Shown here: piece by piece, positions 45,901 to 53,936 of the stretch | How positions within the stretch are numbered: position 1 is the first letter of the stretch | Layout: each line of letters starts with the position of its first letter | NCBI RefSeq assembly: GCF_900103405.1 | Contig: NZ_FNHX01000012.1 | Span: 52,478-116,477 of the forward strand | Length of the DNA stretch: 64,000 nucleotides | Direction: 5' to 3' | Source: Polaromonas sp. JS666 | GTDB lineage: Bacteria > Pseudomonadota > Gammaproteobacteria > Burkholderiales > Burkholderiaceae_C | The notes under the pieces: generated by a model | Seen by the model: the letters and a program-made list of their open reading frames with translations, nothing else | Databases searched by the model: none | What the model was told of the DNA's origin: nothing | Program-made: the position numbers and the translations under genes

Positions 45901-46954
45901 GGGCCAGTTCGAAGTGGTGTCCAGCGCCTTCAGCCTGGACAGCACGCTCTGGGTCAAGGGCTACGGCATAGACGCCCTGGGCAATGTCGCGCTGAGCAAC
46001 CACACCCTGCGCGGCCAGGACGCCAGCGCCACCAACACCCTGAACGCCGGCGGCGACGTCAGCGGCTCCACCATCAGCCAGGGCACCGTCCAGGTCACCA
46101 GCGGCGGCGACGTCTCGGCCAATGTGACGGCCAGCGAAGTGGCGGTGGCCGCCGTGGGCGACGTGAGCGGCACCACCACCAGCCAGGGCAATGTGCAGAT
46201 CAGCAGCAGCACCGGCGACATCAGCGGCAACATCAGCGGCAGCAATGTGACCGTGCAGGCGCAGGGCGACATCAGCGCCACCACCACCAGTGTGGGCAAT
46301 GTGCAGGTCAGCAGCAGCACCGGCAACGTCAGCGGCAGCATCAGCGGCACCAGTGTGGTCGTGCAGGCGCAGGGCGACATCAGCGCCACCACCACCAGTG
46401 CGGGCAATGTGCAGATCAGCAGCAGCACCGGCAACGTCAGCGGCAGCATCAGCGGCAGCAATGTGGTCGTGCAGGCGCCGCAGGGCGACGTGAACGTGGT
46501 GGTGGTCGCCTCGAACTCCGCTTCGCTGGCCGGCGAATCGGTGGTGGCCAGTGTGGCGGCGCCGGTGGTGGCGGTGGCCGCCGTCGGCGACGCCCAGGTG
46601 ACAGGCTCGTCCTCCCAGATCACGGTGACCGCCGCCAGCGGCAGCGTCAGCGGCAATTTCGGGCAGGTGACGAATTCGGGCGGCGGCCTGGTCAACGTCA
46701 ACGGCAAGCCCCAGGGCAACCAGCAGCTGTCGTCCAACGCTGAAAACAACCGCGTGATTCCGTCCGGCAGCAACCTGGCCGAAGGCGCGCCCGCCGAGCA
46801 GCCCGTGCTTCAGCTGGCCCAGGCCGCCGGCCTGGTGGGCGACACCGAGGTGCGCACGGTCCGGAGTTCACCGTCCGGCGCCGGCGAGGCCCTGAACAAC
46901 GGCCAGGCGGTCGAGCTCGACATGTCGCCCAAAAACGAGCGGGAGAAGGAATAA
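42983..46954 (+). CDS. TpsA two-partner-secreted exoprotein with beta-helix modules
   Basis: 1,323 residues from the ATG at 42983, preceded by AGAGGTG. Signal region to about residue 35, then the TPS secretion domain (about 36-260) with NQMTINQASNRAVIDWVSFDI, ILGSLSANGMVMLMNPNGVMFG and the later NxGSI repeats. Three pectate-lyase-like modules each start with a GTYxE/Q pattern (about 340, 580 and 870) and contain parallel-beta-helix repeats. A Ser/Gly/Val-rich tandem repeat region lies at 1024-1167, then a polar tail. I see no cysteine. It is a likely adhesin or surface exoprotein; the target is unknown. Secretion uses the upstream TpsB. Confidence 0.92.
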   Translation: MQAKFPAQRLRPPERRRPSFALKTLSAAAALLFAPPGWTVDILGATGLPQSGTVFSGTASGSVAGNQMTINQASNRAVIDWVSFDINPGKMVQIIQPGATSAMLNRVTGDASPSQILGSLSANGMVMLMNPNGVMFGNNAVVNVGSLIATTGNIDVTNFINTGGAQITGAVGSVTNRGSITAQNAGLVALVAPSVTNHGSITATGGTIALAGATAATVSLNGGLYEFAIAGGATGSSVSNEAGSSLNGATLRLGVGDAANLLSGVINLEGVQQASNAIVVNGNAVVLKSALQAPSVSGNSNHIDVYGGARIQDAVNIAKTGTPGAGAGAAVDVHGGTYTEQVTLNKANLTLTGMNGANIDVLEGKTGVDITANGVTVEGMQVTGPYSQNFAAINWTGLSTTGVRIASGVTGATVRNNTIKNVRSGIQVTNAAADITGNLIENTKGAILVRSNNVTMSGNSRGLLGNEWDIVFLDGVANGSYFVSPHVSEAQYGAGVMAMSAANGNMHILDRRYGDNGLLGSTPQFGNRSHVTVSSGANFTAADDFNLGNGLGNDRQPLGTIQAGMNAVVTGGAVNVTAGTYVQPSTLVINKSLTLSGAGESATVIDSRGVSGYGIQVKADNVNLQNFTLYGPSANVASAYGIKVAPVGGASARLHNFTIRNVTSRGAGRAELDLNGVDGALIDHVTANGAPVGNDAGSTQGAGIQLTDSANVTVSNSTTLNNDWGGLALYQANRFYNQQMNNITVAGNNSFTERNPVYMQDESASNNFGTLSIAGFDFAVRNASSAGNNNQYTWLQASQQNAFDYAVNLGSSASSYVQGWNGAQATQDFHVGIGSLLGGGTQALSINTALGNAGNGANIRVGAGTYAENVVVNNPYNLYFSGSTLHSLALNAGAGGSGIAGTVTADGAGGIVFQAPVSLLGDTTLATLGADITLNGDIQNAGGTARALSLLAGSGANRGNVHMLSGGTEANALGQFEVVSSAFSLDSTLWVKGYGIDALGNVALSNHTLRGQDASATNTLNAGGDVSGSTISQGTVQVTSGGDVSANVTASEVAVAAVGDVSGTTTSQGNVQISSSTGDISGNISGSNVTVQAQGDISATTTSVGNVQVSSSTGNVSGSISGTSVVVQAQGDISATTTSAGNVQISSSTGNVSGSISGSNVVVQAPQGDVNVVVVASNSASLAGESVVASVAAPVVAVAAVGDAQVTGSSSQITVTAASGSVSGNFGQVTNSGGGLVNVNGKPQGNQQLSSNAENNRVIPSGSNLAEGAPAEQPVLQLAQAAGLVGDTEVRTVRSSPSGAGEALNNGQAVELDMSPKNEREKE
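46052..46483 (+). repeat. Tandem 36-codon repeats inside tpsA
   Basis: Four consecutive units of 105, 108, 108 and 111 bases (46052, 46157, 46265, 46373) encode GD[VI]S-[GA]-x-T-x-SxGxVQ[VI]-x-S-type repeats. Units 2-4 are highly alike at DNA level, sharing AGCAGCAGCACCGGC and GTGCAGGCGC blocks, so the copy number may vary between strains by slippage. The first unit is divergent. Confidence 0.9.
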
Positions 46955-47001
46955 GGGAAAAGAAAGCCCCGGGGAGGCCGGAGAAGGCGCAAAAAACCGG
47001 C

Positions 47002-47688
47002 TCAGCGCCGGTATTGTTCCTGTACTTGCTGCGCCTGCAGGCTGGCGGCGAGGGTTGGGGTCGCGGCTTGCGCGGCCTGGATTTCGGGGGGGCGGGCTGC
47101 TGCCGCCTGGGAAACCGGCAGGGCCGCCGTGCGCTCGGTCTCCGGGGTGGTGCCTGTTGGCTGCACGCGGCGGGCGCCGTCAAAGCGGCGCTGCCAGTAG
47201 CTCACGCCCATGCTTTCGACGCGCACTTCGGCGCCGGGTTTGGGGGAGTGGATGAATTTGCCGTCGCCGACATAAATGCCGACATGGCTGAAAGCGCGCC
47301 GCATGGTGTTGAAAAACACCAGGTCGCCGGGCTGCAGCTCGTTTTTCTCGATGCGCTGGGTGGCTGCGGCCTGTTGTTCGGCCCGGCGCGGCAACAGCAG
47401 GCCGACGCTTTGTTCGTAGATGGCGCGCACAAAGCCGCTGCAGTCAAAACCGGTTTCCACCGTATTGCCGCCGCGTTTGTAGGGAACCCCCAGGAAACCC
47501 ATGGCATTGACCACGAGTTCGGACGCCTTGTTGCTGACGCTTTGGCGGACCTGGCCGATTTGCGTGAGCAGGCCTTTGTCGGCCAGCATCTTGTCCATGT
47601 CATCGCCGGAGTTGCCCGGCGCCGCATGCACGCCGGCTGCCAGCAAAGCGGCAGAGGCAATGATGAGGGCAGGGGCAATTTTTCGCAT
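47002..47688 (-). CDS. Secreted C40-family NlpC/P60 peptidoglycan hydrolase
   Basis: 228 residues. Signal peptide ends near GVHAAPG. The NlpC/P60 catalytic Cys is in TVETGFDCSGFVRAIYEQ (about residue 83). The His is in FSHVGIYVGDGKFIHSPKPG (about 135), with a third polar residue about 12 further on. The C-terminal 60 residues are Ala/Gln/Thr-rich and low complexity. It cleaves peptidoglycan stem peptides. It faces tpsA convergently. Confidence 0.92.
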   Translation of the reverse strand: MRKIAPALIIASAALLAAGVHAAPGNSGDDMDKMLADKGLLTQIGQVRQSVSNKASELVVNAMGFLGVPYKRGGNTVETGFDCSGFVRAIYEQSVGLLLPRRAEQQAAATQRIEKNELQPGDLVFFNTMRRAFSHVGIYVGDGKFIHSPKPGAEVRVESMGVSYWQRRFDGARRVQPTGTTPETERTAALPVSQAAAARPPEIQAAQAATPTLAASLQAQQVQEQYRR

Positions 47689-47704
47689 GGCGCCTAGGAT
47701 ACTT

Positions 47705-47716
47705 GACAGATCTGTC
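47705..47716. promoter_or_regulatory. Perfect palindrome GACAGATCTGTC upstream of the NlpC/P60 gene
   Basis: A 12-bp perfect palindrome lies 17 bases upstream of the start. On the minus strand it falls between a TTGACG (-35-like) and TATCCT (-10-like) pair with an 18-base spacer, where a bound repressor would block polymerase. The spacing suggests a very short leader. Confidence 0.45.
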
Positions 47717-47913
47717 CTACGTCAACCTCAAGTGGCTTCTTGATAAGCTTTACAAACCCTTGATTTGTAACGAGTTTATCTAGGGGAAAACCCCTTTTTA
47801 CGCTCCAGGTCCTATGCTTGCATATGAAAAAGGCGCATCGGCGGCCTCCGAAGGGCCCGCTGCCGTGGCCCACGCTACGGCTGCCGGCCCTGGTTTGATT
47901 TAAGGAGTGAAAT

Positions 47914-49086
47914 GTGAAGCTGTTCAAGGCTACATATGCAAAGTTCGCTCCTGTTTTGATAGCGATTTTCGCGATCGGCACGCCTGCCCAGGCGCAGGCC
48001 TTCCGCCCGGAAACCGTGGCCAGCGGCCTGGGAAATCCCTGGGGCCTGGCTTTTTTGCCGGGCGGCCGTTTTCTGGTGACCGAGCGCCCGGGCCGGCTAC
48101 GCGCCATCTCGGCCGACGGCAGGCTGGGCCCGCCCGTGGCCGGGCTGCCGCAGATAGCCGCTGGCGGGCAGGGCGGCCTGCTGGACCTCATCACCGACAG
48201 CGACTTTGCCCGCAACCGAACGGTCTTTTTCTGTTTTTCCGAACCTGGCCCCGGGGGCCGCGGCAACAGCACGGCCCTGGCGCGGGCAAGCCTGAGCCCC
48301 GACGAGACCCGGCTGGAAAATCTCAAGATCATCTTCAGCCAGAAACCCAAGGTGGCCAGCAGCGCGCACTTCGGCTGCCGCATCGTCGAAAGCCGGGCCG
48401 GCGCGGGCGGCGCCGCCGACGGCAAACTCTTTCTCACGCTGGGCGAGCGCTTTTCGCGCAAGGAAGACGCCCAGGCCCTGGATAACCACCACGGCAAGAT
48501 TGTCCGCATCCACAAAGACGGCTCGGTGCCGCAAGACAACCCCTTTGTGGGCAAGGCCGGGGCCCTGCCCGAGATATGGAGCTACGGCCACCGCAATGCC
48601 CAGGGCGCGACGCTGGCGCCCGACGGTACTTTCTGGATGCATGAGCACGGCCCGCAAGGCGGCGACGAAATCAACCTCCCCAAGGCCGGCGCCAACTACG
48701 GCTGGCCCGTCATCACCTATGGCGAGAACTACGGCGGCGGCAAGATAGGCGAGGGCATCACCGAAAAAGCCGGTATGCAGCAGCCCCTGCATTTTTGGGT
48801 GCCGTCCATCGCGCCTTCGGGCATGGCCTTTCTGACCAGCGAGCGCTACGGCAAGGCCTGGCAGGGCAACCTGTTTGTCGGCTCGCTCAAGTTCGGCTAC
48901 CTGGACCGCATTGAGCTGTCGGCGCCTTTTACGACACCTTCTACCGGCAAGGTGGTGCGCGAAAGCAAGCTGCTCACTGAACTCGGCGAGCGCATACGCG
49001 ACGTGCGCCAGGGCCCGGACGGCCTGCTTTATGTGCTGACCGACAGCAGCAAGGGCAAGCTCATCCGCCTGCTACCGGGGAACTGA
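47914..49086 (+). CDS. PQQ-type soluble aldose/sugar dehydrogenase family protein
   Basis: 390 residues from the GTG at 47914 with AAGGAG six bases upstream. Signal peptide to about PAQAQA. Six-bladed beta-propeller features: VASGLGNPWGLAFLPGGRFLVTERPGRLR, the IWSYGHRNAQGATLAPDG blade, MHEHGPQGGDEINL and GANYGWPVITYGENYGG. These match the GSDH/Asd family that oxidises aldose sugars with PQQ in the periplasm. Insertions of soluble GDH are absent. Substrate not determinable; no pqq genes are in view. Confidence 0.9.
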   Translation: MKLFKATYAKFAPVLIAIFAIGTPAQAQAFRPETVASGLGNPWGLAFLPGGRFLVTERPGRLRAISADGRLGPPVAGLPQIAAGGQGGLLDLITDSDFARNRTVFFCFSEPGPGGRGNSTALARASLSPDETRLENLKIIFSQKPKVASSAHFGCRIVESRAGAGGAADGKLFLTLGERFSRKEDAQALDNHHGKIVRIHKDGSVPQDNPFVGKAGALPEIWSYGHRNAQGATLAPDGTFWMHEHGPQGGDEINLPKAGANYGWPVITYGENYGGGKIGEGITEKAGMQQPLHFWVPSIAPSGMAFLTSERYGKAWQGNLFVGSLKFGYLDRIELSAPFTTPSTGKVVRESKLLTELGERIRDVRQGPDGLLYVLTDSSKGKLIRLLPGN

Positions 49087-49569
49087 TCAGTTCGGCGTGA
49101 CGGCCGCGATCAGGTCCAGCTCGACGGCTGCATTCTTGGGCAGCTGCGCCACGCCCACCGAGGTGCGCGTGTGCGTGCCGGCTGTGCCCAGCACCGCATG
49201 CAGCAGGTCCGAGGCGGCATCGGCCACCTCGCTTTGCTGACTGAAGTCGGCTGCGGACTGCGTGTAGACCGTCACGCGCAGGATTTGCTGGATACGGTCC
49301 AGGCTGCCCAGGCTTTGCCGCAGCAGCACCAAGGCGCGCATGGCGCAGACTTTGGCGGCCAGCTGGGCCTGGGCCAGCGAAACGTCGGCACCGACGCGGC
49401 CGGTGACCACCACGGTGCTGCCCACGCGCGGCACCTGGCCGCTGACATAGACCACGTCGCCGTGCCGCACGGTGGACACGTAGTTGCCGCCTATCTTGAG
49501 TTCACCTTCAAAACTGTAGCCGAGGGCGCTTTCCTGGGCGGCAAAACGGGCATCGCGTGAGTCTTCCAT
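49087..49569 (-). CDS. RidA/YjgF-family enamine/imine deaminase-like protein
   Basis: 160 residues. The fold is recognised from VSTVRHGDVVYVSGQVPR, LAQAQLAAKVCAMRALVLLRQSLGSLDRI and the C-terminal TRTSVGVAQLPKNAAVELDLIAAV, where Arg binds the substrate carboxylate in RidA. The protein is longer than RidA (about 130) and belongs to the YjgF-like subgroup with an N-terminal extension. It abuts the convergent PQQ enzyme with no spacing and lies 57 bases downstream of a LysE exporter. Confidence 0.9.
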   Translation of the reverse strand: MEDSRDARFAAQESALGYSFEGELKIGGNYVSTVRHGDVVYVSGQVPRVGSTVVVTGRVGADVSLAQAQLAAKVCAMRALVLLRQSLGSLDRIQQILRVTVYTQSAADFSQQSEVADAASDLLHAVLGTAGTHTRTSVGVAQLPKNAAVELDLIAAVTPN

Positions 49570-49626
49570 GGCAGGGGCTTTCTTTCTGGGTAGTTATATA
49601 TAGAGGGAGGCGGGTATCCAGGGGGC

Positions 49627-50262
49627 TTAGCTGGGGCTTTTGAGCCGCAGCAGGCTCAGCCCCAGCAGGCCGAAGGCGCCGCCGCAGATGCGGTTGAACA
49701 GCCGGGCCCGGCGCGGCGTGCCGAACCAGCGGTGCGTGTGGCGCGCCAGCAGCACGTACACCATGTGGGAGCTCAGCACGCAGGCGGCAAACGCGCTGGT
49801 CAGCGCCAGGAATTGCGGCAGCACAGGCGCTTCGGGATGGATGAACTGGGGAAACAGCGCGGTGAAAAACAGAATGCTTTTCGGGTTGGTCAGCGCCACC
49901 AGCAGGCCCTGGCGGAACAGCGCGGCATTGCTTTTGCCGGGTTGCGACTGCTGCGGCAGGGGCGTGTCGAACATCGAGGTCTTGCTGGTCCACTGGCGCC
50001 AGCCGAGGTAGACCAGGTAGACCGCGCCCACCGCTTTGAGCACCGCGAACAGCCAGGCCGAGGTATGCAGCAGCGTGCCCAGGCCGGCCATCGCCGCGGC
50101 CGAAACCGAGAACACGCCCAGCACGTTGCCCGCCGAGCTCCACAGCGTCTTGCGCGGCCCCCAGGCCACGGCATTGGAGACCGCCAGCAAAATGCCCGGC
50201 CCGGGGCTGAGCGCGGTCACAAGTGAAATGGTGATGAACAAAAGCCAGGCGGAAGTGGTCAT
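49627..50262 (-). CDS. LysE/RhtB-family amino-acid exporter
   Basis: 211 residues, about six hydrophobic helices. The N-terminal family signature LSPGPGILLAVSNAVAWGPRKTL and the LTNPKSILFFTALFPQFI segment are diagnostic of LysE/RhtB. It exports amino acids or derivatives across the inner membrane. It is in an operon with DUF2917 (upstream) and RidA (downstream), and a second LysE lies beyond the MocR gene. Confidence 0.92.
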   Translation of the reverse strand: MTTSAWLLFITISLVTALSPGPGILLAVSNAVAWGPRKTLWSSAGNVLGVFSVSAAAMAGLGTLLHTSAWLFAVLKAVGAVYLVYLGWRQWTSKTSMFDTPLPQQSQPGKSNAALFRQGLLVALTNPKSILFFTALFPQFIHPEAPVLPQFLALTSAFAACVLSSHMVYVLLARHTHRWFGTPRRARLFNRICGGAFGLLGLSLLRLKSPS

Positions 50263-50313
50263 GGGCGTGGGTCAAGAGTGGAGGGAACGAAGATCGAATT
50301 TAGCGCGGCGGCC

Positions 50314-50682
50314 TCAAACCGGCTTGGCGCTGCGGTATCGCCCGCGCGCGGCCTGGGTGATTCCCGACAGCCGGCCCAGCCATTGTTGGGCCGCCACCGC
50401 CAGCCTTTGCGGCAGCGATACGCGGGCCGGCTGGCTGACCAGGCAGGCGGCGGCGCCGTGCTGGGCGGTGACCGTGATCCAGCCATCGTCGGCGACGGTG
50501 TGCGATTGCCCGGGCTCCAGCGACGCGGCGTCGCGAAACACCTGCTCGCCCAGCCAGCGCGGCGCGCCCGTCACCAGCAGCGTGCCCGAGGTGCTGATCA
50601 GCGCGCTGCCGGCCTTGCTGTGGAAGAACAGTGATTCACCGGCGTCAAGCTCAAGGTGGCGAGGGGCGGGGCGGTGCTGCAT
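50314..50682 (-). CDS. DUF2917-family cupin-like small protein
   Basis: 122 residues. A beta-rich core (HLELDAGESLFFHSKAGSALISTSGTLLVTGAPRWLGEQV, then VADDGWITVTA) fits DUF2917 proteins of betaproteobacteria. There is no membrane segment. Function unknown. It is divergent from the MocR regulator and 51 bases upstream of the LysE exporter, so it may be controlled by that regulator. Confidence 0.7.
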   Translation of the reverse strand: MQHRPAPRHLELDAGESLFFHSKAGSALISTSGTLLVTGAPRWLGEQVFRDAASLEPGQSHTVADDGWITVTAQHGAAACLVSQPARVSLPQRLAVAAQQWLGRLSGITQAARGRYRSAKPV

Positions 50683-50772
50683 GGCGGCTCCAATCAGGGG
50701 TGGTCGGTCGGGGAGGGCATGGCTGCAAGATTAAGGAAAGCGCCTCATTCCCGACAGATGCACACAAGCTCT

Positions 50773-50833
50773 TTCTGTATCGGTACAGAAGGCTTTTCCC
50801 CCATCTGTTATGGTCTGGTTTTGCCCCATCTGT
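50773..50833. promoter_or_regulatory. Operator region of the MocR gene: inverted repeat plus direct repeats
   Basis: A perfect 7-4-7 inverted repeat TTCTGTA-TCGG-TACAGAA (50773-50790) is followed by two direct repeats CCCCATCTGT (50799-50808 and 50824-50833, 25 bases apart). This kind of mixed repeat array is what MocR-type regulators bind in their own divergent promoters. Confidence 0.65.
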
Positions 50834-50872
50834 GGCTGTGTCGCCGCAGTCCCTTCACGGATCATTCAGCCC

Positions 50873-52354
50873 ATGGACGTGTTACCCCTGGCCCCAACCC
50901 CTGCGCAAGCTCCTTCGCAGCCGCTTTACCTGCGGCTTTCCAGCCATTACCGGCAGGCGATCCAGTCAGGCGTGCTTTTGCCCGGCGAGCGCATGCCTTC
51001 GGTCAGGGCGCTGACGCGGCTGCACCAGGTCAGCCTGTCGACCGCGGTGGAGGCCTGCCACACACTGGAGGACGAAGGCCTGCTCGAAGCGCGGCCGCGT
51101 TCCGGCTACTTTGTGCTCAAGCGCCGGCGCACCGACCTGCAGCCGCCCAGCGAGCCCGAGTCCGGCCGCAAGCTGGACCCGGCCCAGTACGTCGGCGTGC
51201 ACGACCGCGTCTCAGACTTTGTCGCCAAATGCGATGTCTATCCGCTGGTCACCAACCTTGCGGGCACTTACGGCTCGCCCGCCATGTACCCGGCCGAGGC
51301 GCTGAAAAACGCCGCCACGCGGACCCTGCGCAAACACCCTTTCCTGCTGGTGACCGCGCCTGATTTCCTGCACGATTCGCCGCTCAATGCCGTGCTGGCC
51401 AAGCGCGCGCTGGAAGCCGGCATGCAGCTCTCGCCCGAAGACATCCTGGTCACCCACGGCTGCATAGAGTCGCTCAACATCGCCCTGCGCGCGGTGGCGC
51501 AGCCCGGCGACACCGTCGCGGTGGAGTCGCCCACCTACCACGGCCTGCTGCAAATCCTCGAAAGCTTGGGCCTGCGCGCGCTGGAGATTCCCACCAGCCC
51601 GCAGCAGGGCATTTCCGTCGAGGCGCTGGACCTGGCCCTGCGCACGCACGACAGGATTCGCGCCGTGGTGGTCATGCCCAATTTCCACAACCCGCTGGGC
51701 AGCGTCATGCCCGATGCCGAAAAGGAAAAGCTGGTGCGCCTGTGCGAGCGCCAGCGGGTCGCCGTGATCGAGGACGATACCTACGGCGCCCTGGGCCCCG
51801 ACGACATTCCCCTGAAGGCCGCCAAGGCCTGGGACCGTGACGGCTCGGTGATTTACTGCGCCTCGCTGCGCAAGACCCTGGCGCCCGGCCTGCGCCTGGG
51901 CTGGGTCGCCGGCGGCCGCTGGCAGGCCCGCATCCACATGATCAAGTACGCGCAAAGCCGTGCCAATGAAGTCCTGGCCCAGTACACGGTGGCCGAGTTC
52001 ATGGCCTCCAGCGCCTACGACCGCCACATGGCCAGGCTGCGCCGCATGCTCAACGTCCAGCGCGAGCAGATGGCCGAGGCCATCGCGGCCCACTTTCCGG
52101 CCGGCACCCGCCTGTCGGTGCCCCGGGGCAGCATGATGCTGTGGGTGGAGCTGCCGGCCGGCAGTTCGGCACAGGCCGTCTTCGACACCGCCATACGCCA
52201 GGGCATACGCGTCGCGCCGGGTTCGATGTTTTCCAATTCGAAGCGCTTCGACAACTTTTTGCGCATCAGCTGCGGTGAGCCCTTTTCCAGCCAGGTCGAC
52301 GAAGCCTTGCGCACGCTGGCGGCGATTGTCTCGGCCCAGGCCCCTAAGGCTTGA
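50873..52354 (+). CDS. MocR-type transcription regulator (GntR HTH + aminotransferase domain)
   Basis: 493 residues from the ATG at 50873. The winged-helix GntR domain (about 15-85: LYLRLSSHYRQAIQSGVLLPGERMPSVRALTRLHQVSLSTAVEA) is joined to a fold-type I PLP domain. The Lys that forms the aldimine lies in YCASLRKTLAPGLRLGWVAGG (about residue 332), with FHNPLGSVMP earlier. Such proteins sense PLP-amino-acid adducts and control neighbouring genes. It is flanked by two LysE exporters and DUF2917/RidA, pointing to amino-acid export or detoxification. Confidence 0.93.
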   Translation: MDVLPLAPTPAQAPSQPLYLRLSSHYRQAIQSGVLLPGERMPSVRALTRLHQVSLSTAVEACHTLEDEGLLEARPRSGYFVLKRRRTDLQPPSEPESGRKLDPAQYVGVHDRVSDFVAKCDVYPLVTNLAGTYGSPAMYPAEALKNAATRTLRKHPFLLVTAPDFLHDSPLNAVLAKRALEAGMQLSPEDILVTHGCIESLNIALRAVAQPGDTVAVESPTYHGLLQILESLGLRALEIPTSPQQGISVEALDLALRTHDRIRAVVVMPNFHNPLGSVMPDAEKEKLVRLCERQRVAVIEDDTYGALGPDDIPLKAAKAWDRDGSVIYCASLRKTLAPGLRLGWVAGGRWQARIHMIKYAQSRANEVLAQYTVAEFMASSAYDRHMARLRRMLNVQREQMAEAIAAHFPAGTRLSVPRGSMMLWVELPAGSSAQAVFDTAIRQGIRVAPGSMFSNSKRFDNFLRISCGEPFSSQVDEALRTLAAIVSAQAPKA

Positions 52355-52356
52355 CG

Positions 52357-53007
52357 CTAGTGCGCCGCCGCGTGGCTGCGTTTCACAAAGAACAGGCCCG
52401 CGCCCACCGCCATCAGCATGCCGCCGAACACCCGGTTCTGCAGCCGGATCGCGCGCGCATTTTTGAACAGCGTCTGCAGCCGGCTGGCCGCGAAGGCATA
52501 GCCGTGCATCACCACGGTGTCCACCGCCACCGTGGTCACGGCCATCACCAGCAGCTGCGGCCATAGCGGTCGGCTGGGGCTGATGAACTGCGGCAGCACC
52601 GCCACCATAAACAGAATGCCCTTGGGATTGGTCACATTGGTCAGCAGGCCTGTGAGGAAGCGGCGTTTCGCTGAGAGGCCGTTGGCATCGGCAATACCGG
52701 CCTCGCCATCCGCCGCGATGCCGTTCGACGAGCGCCACTGCGCCCAGCCAATGTAGATCAGGTACAGCGCGCCCAGGATCTTGACAACGCTGAAAGCCAG
52801 CTCCGACGCCACCAGCAGCGAACCCACACCCGCACCCGCCACCAGCAGGATGACCACCAGCCCGATCTGCAAACCGGCAATCGTCGCGCGCGTGCGCCGC
52901 AGGCCGAAACTCAGGCCATGGCTCATGGCCAGCACGGCGCCCGAACCCGGCGACAACGCGATCAGGATGGAGGCGAGGAAGTAGGCGGTCCAGGTGTCAA
53001 GGGCCAT
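52357..53007 (-). CDS. LysE/RhtB-family exporter (second copy)
   Basis: 216 residues, about six hydrophobic helices with ALSPGSGAVLAMSHGLSFGLRRT and TNVTNPKGILFMVAVLPQFI. It is divergent in sequence from the copy at 49627-50262, so it is not a recent duplicate. It converges on the MocR gene with a gap of two bases. A charged Ser/Asp/Gly stretch sits in the cytoplasmic loop (about 105-120). Confidence 0.92.
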   Translation of the reverse strand: MALDTWTAYFLASILIALSPGSGAVLAMSHGLSFGLRRTRATIAGLQIGLVVILLVAGAGVGSLLVASELAFSVVKILGALYLIYIGWAQWRSSNGIAADGEAGIADANGLSAKRRFLTGLLTNVTNPKGILFMVAVLPQFISPSRPLWPQLLVMAVTTVAVDTVVMHGYAFAASRLQTLFKNARAIRLQNRVFGGMLMAVGAGLFFVKRSHAAAH

Positions 53008-53108
53008 GGTGTGTCTGCAATCAGGGAGGTCAGGAAGGAGGGGATGAGGGGCGTAAAAACGCCTGCCATCCTACAGCGAACCGGGCAGGCCCGCAGGTAT
53101 CATGCCGC

Positions 53109-53912
53109 ATGGCTTCCAGGGGATACGCGCAAAGTCGACTCACGCAAACCGGCCGTGCCGCGCAGCTGTGGGTGATCGAGTGGTGGCGGCTGGTGCACCT
53201 GGGGGCGATCATCCTGGTGCTGACGCTGTCGCCGTCCAGCTACAGCCCGCAAAGCCGGGCCATCCTGGCGCGGCATATCTACGTCAACACCGCGCCGATT
53301 CTTTTGTGGTTCACGGTGCTGTGCGCGCTGGTGACGGTGGTGCTGACGCGTATCGTGCTGGTGACGGCGCTCAGTTATGGCCTGTCGCAGTATGCGCTGC
53401 AGGTGGTGATTCGCGTGCTGGTGCTGGAGCTGATCCCGCTGACGGCGGCGCTGTTTGTGGCGCTGCGTTGCACGATTCCCGACGGTGCTGAACTGACGGC
53501 CATGCAGGCCAGCGGCGAGCTCGACGAGATGCGGCGCCAGGGGATTGAGCCGGTGCGGCGCGAAGTGCTGCCGCGCGTGGTGGCGGGCATGTTCTCGGGC
53601 ATCACGCTGGCGGCGCTGAGCTGCGTGGTGGCGCTGGTGGTGGCCTATGTCGCGACCTACGGCTTTGCGCTGTCGGGCCTGGCGGCCTATACCCGGCTGT
53701 TCGGCCAGGTGTTCAGCCCGGCGGTGACGCTGATCTTTGTGCTCAAGACATTGTTTTTCTGTCTGGCCGTATCGCTGATTCCCATGGCCTCGGCGCTCTA
53801 CGGCATGTCCGAGGCCAGCGTGCGCACCAGTGCCGAGATGCGCGGGCTGGTGCGCATGTTCGCGGTGATTCTGCTGATTGAGGTGGCATCGCTGGTCGGC
53901 AATTACTATTGA
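53109..53912 (+). CDS. MlaE-family permease of an MCE lipid-transport system
   Basis: 267 residues. Five or six hydrophobic helices; the central segment LELIPLTAALFVALRCTIPDGAELTAMQASGELDEMRRQGIEPVRREVLPRVVAG aligns with the MlaE coupling region (canonical ELGPVLTALLVAGR...EIxAMxVMGIDPxxxLVxPR). The AGRVGAAIAAELG core is degenerate. It is the inner-membrane permease of an ABC lipid transporter. It is followed at 24 bases by the MCE protein. No ATPase gene is next to it. Confidence 0.85.
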   Translation: MASRGYAQSRLTQTGRAAQLWVIEWWRLVHLGAIILVLTLSPSSYSPQSRAILARHIYVNTAPILLWFTVLCALVTVVLTRIVLVTALSYGLSQYALQVVIRVLVLELIPLTAALFVALRCTIPDGAELTAMQASGELDEMRRQGIEPVRREVLPRVVAGMFSGITLAALSCVVALVVAYVATYGFALSGLAAYTRLFGQVFSPAVTLIFVLKTLFFCLAVSLIPMASALYGMSEASVRTSAEMRGLVRMFAVILLIEVASLVGNYY

Positions 53913-53936
53913 TCCCCACAAGAAGAAAACAAGCCC

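Noticed and set aside
46052..46483. CRISPR-like regular repeats
   Set aside because: The repeats are in-frame, have no unique spacers and belong to the tpsA coding sequence.
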